Source: Deferribacteres bacterium (GTDB lineage Bacteria; Thermosulfidibacterota; Thermosulfidibacteria; Thermosulfidibacterales; Thermosulfidibacteraceae). Taken from it: DNA of 6,997 nucleotides. The translations under genes were made by a program, and so were the position numbers. The stretch's first letter is position 1, and each line of letters begins with the position of its first letter. Shown here one piece after another: positions 6,294 to 6,997 of this stretch. The notes under the pieces were generated by a model, which was not told the DNA's origin, did no database searches, and saw only the letters and a list, made by a program, of their open reading frames with translations. The DNA is taken from contig JAADEW010000044.1 of assembly GCA_013153205.1 (NCBI GenBank), positions 1 through 6,997 on the forward strand. Direction: 5' to 3'.

Positions 6294-6476
6294 TCAGCCG
6301 AAATTGGTGCACCCACCTTTAGAAGAGCTTCCCAAACTGCCAAAAGGCGAAAAGACCCTCTTCACATTATCGCTACCACAGTGAGGACACCTTACTCCTC
6401 TTCTGTCCTCATTGGTTAAAACAATGAGGGAAAACCTTCTACCACAGCTACCACAAACATACTCATAAATAGGCAT
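6294..6476 (-). CDS. FmdB-type small zinc-ribbon protein
   Basis: This is a 60-residue protein beginning MPIYEYVCGSCG, the signature start of the FmdB/CxxC_CxxC_SSSS regulatory zinc-ribbon family. C8 and C11 pair with C30 and C33 (CPHC) to bind one zinc, followed by VKRVFSPFG and a serine/glycine tail ending CTNFG, also usual for the family. The family is named after a putative regulator of formamidase expression, but its general function is unknown. The start at 6476 is chosen over an in-frame GTG at 6491 because the GGAGGGG that would serve as its Shine-Dalgarno (6489-6483) lies six bases upstream, and because family members start at MPxYEY. It lies 26 bp downstream of trxA and is probably co-transcribed with it; a hairpin with a U-run follows its stop. 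Confidence 0.92.
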   Translation of the reverse strand: MPIYEYVCGSCGRRFSLIVLTNEDRRGVRCPHCGSDNVKRVFSPFGSLGSSSKGGCTNFG

Positions 6477-6502
6477 AAACTGCCCCTCCACTAATCTTAA
6501 AT

Positions 6503-6829
6503 TTAATCAAGATGCCTTTCTATGATACTTTTTATAGTCTCCTTGGGCTGAACTCCCACCATCTGCTCCACAACCTTGCCGTCTTTGAAAAGCAGAAGGG
6601 TTGGTATAGCCCTTATACCGTATCTAATAGCAAGCTGGGAATTCTCATCCACATTAACCTTTCCAACCTTAAGCCTTCCTGCGTATTCCTCAGCCAGAGA
6701 TTCAATTATGGGAGCTATCATCTGACACGGAGCACACCAGGTAGCCCAGAAATCAACGAGCACAGGTACATCAGACTGAAGCACTTCCTTATCAAAATTC
6801 TGCTCATCAATAATGAGAACCTGTCCCAT
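6503..6829 (-). CDS. trxA: Thioredoxin
   Basis: This is a 108-residue cytoplasmic thiol-disulfide reductant, which takes electrons from thioredoxin reductase and passes them to ribonucleotide reductase, peroxiredoxins and other targets. It is full length with a classical fold: DFWATWCAPC with redox C32 and C35, buried D26, the cis-proline P76 in RAIPT, and a C-terminal FKDGKVVEQMVG hairpin. The active site is WCAPC rather than the usual WCGPC, a variation seen in other thioredoxins that may change redox potential slightly. There is no signal peptide, so it is not periplasmic. The ATG at 6829 has a near-ideal AAAGGAGG (6843-6836) six bases upstream. It is the first protein gene of the minus-strand run and has a promoter overlapped by an inverted repeat. 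Confidence 0.97.
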   Translation of the reverse strand: MGQVLIIDEQNFDKEVLQSDVPVLVDFWATWCAPCQMIAPIIESLAEEYAGRLKVGKVNVDENSQLAIRYGIRAIPTLLLFKDGKVVEQMVGVQPKETIKSIIERHLD

Positions 6830-6846
6830 TACTATCCTCCTTTATC

Positions 6847-6864
6847 TTTACTAACTTTAGTAAA
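6847..6864. promoter_or_regulatory. Inverted repeat over the trxA -10/start site, possible operator
   Basis: TTTACTA-ACTT-TAGTAAA is a perfect 7-bp inverted repeat with a 4-base centre. It overlaps the predicted trxA -10 box and transcription start and ends four bases before the Shine-Dalgarno. It could be a dimeric repressor site, or form a weak AT-rich hairpin in the leader. The regulator is unknown. Confidence 0.45.
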
Positions 6865-6888
6865 TACACCAGAAATATAAAAAATCAA
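6861..6888 (-). promoter_or_regulatory. Predicted trxA promoter
   Basis: On the minus strand: TTGATT (6888-6883), 16-bp spacer, TATTTA (6866-6861), implied start near 6854 and a leader of about 24 nt. Both hexamers are moderate matches. The AT-rich run between the tRNA gene and trxA supports a promoter here. Confidence 0.45.
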
Positions 6889-6915
6889 TACACACACCAA
6901 GTGCATAAACAAAAA

Positions 6916-6991
6916 TGGTGCCGGGGCCCAGAATCGAACTGGGGACACGTGGATTTTCAGTCCACTGCTCTACCGACTGAGCTACCCCGGC
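6916..6991 (-). tRNA. tRNA-Phe (GAA)
   Basis: The minus strand folds into a complete 76-nt cloverleaf: acceptor GCCGGGG/CCCCGGC, D stem GCTC/GAGC, anticodon stem GTGGA/TCCAC with loop CTGAAAA, a 5-nt variable loop GTGTC, and T stem CCCAG/CTGGG with TTCGATT. The anticodon GAA is at 6958-6956. The 3' CCA is encoded (6918-6916), with discriminator A. A run of five T follows the CCA directly, with no hairpin other than the tRNA itself. Only six bases upstream are in the window, so its promoter and any neighbouring tRNAs cannot be seen. Confidence 0.98.
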
Positions 6992-6997
6992 ACCAGC

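Noticed and set aside
6512..6880. Plus-strand open frame of 122 codons opposite trxA
   Set aside because: It is a shadow of a complete thioredoxin gene; the product resembles no known protein.
6910..6997. tRNA-Phe as an integration site of a mobile element
   Set aside because: No integrase, no duplicated tRNA 3' end and no foreign-looking genes are present in the visible flank.

Overview
This is a compact, ordinary-looking stretch of bacterial chromosome with nine genes, one of them cut by the left edge, and one tRNA gene. Intergenic gaps are very short or absent. The frequent AGA, AGG and ATA codons, the lysine/glutamate/arginine-rich proteins and the tight packing suggest a thermophilic or deep-branching bacterium. 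The Aquificota, the Thermodesulfobacteriota or a related lineage would fit, but the sequence does not settle the phylum. The tRNA-encoded CCA, the bacterial-type Tgt, CoaX and RuvX show it is a bacterium.

Layout: (1) 1-1390, minus strand: a MurG/arabinokinase-like GT-B glycosyltransferase, translationally coupled to the start of an EamA/DMT-type membrane transporter that runs off the left edge. (2) 1467-3634, plus strand: a small zinc-binding protein of the BCAM0308 type, overlapping a long-form HflX ribosome-associated GTPase. The conserved N-terminus of this HflX has no canonical start codon, and an AUC codon behind a good Shine-Dalgarno is the best candidate. (3) 3570-4706, minus strand: tRNA-guanine transglycosylase (tgt), overlapping the hflX 3' end tail-to-tail by 65 bp. 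(4) 4787-5089, plus strand: a 100-residue protein of unknown function. (5) 5075-6829, minus strand: thioredoxin, an FmdB-type zinc-ribbon protein, RuvX/YqgF and type III pantothenate kinase (CoaX). The ruvX and coaX genes overlap, and a terminator-like hairpin lies between the FmdB gene and ruvX. (6) 6916-6991, minus strand: tRNA-Phe(GAA).

Several genes concern the translation machinery: hflX (ribosome splitting or rescue), tgt (queuosine in the tRNA wobble position), ruvX (16S rRNA 5'-end maturation and/or Holliday-junction-type nuclease family) and tRNA-Phe. The coaX and trxA genes are general housekeeping. Both divergent gene pairs appear to be driven from overlapping, near-palindromic -10 elements, so the two directions may compete for polymerase.

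I see no mobile element, CRISPR array or phage gene, and no convincing new multi-gene system. The best leads are the AUC start of hflX, its coupling to the uncharacterised zinc protein, and the inverted repeat on the trxA promoter.
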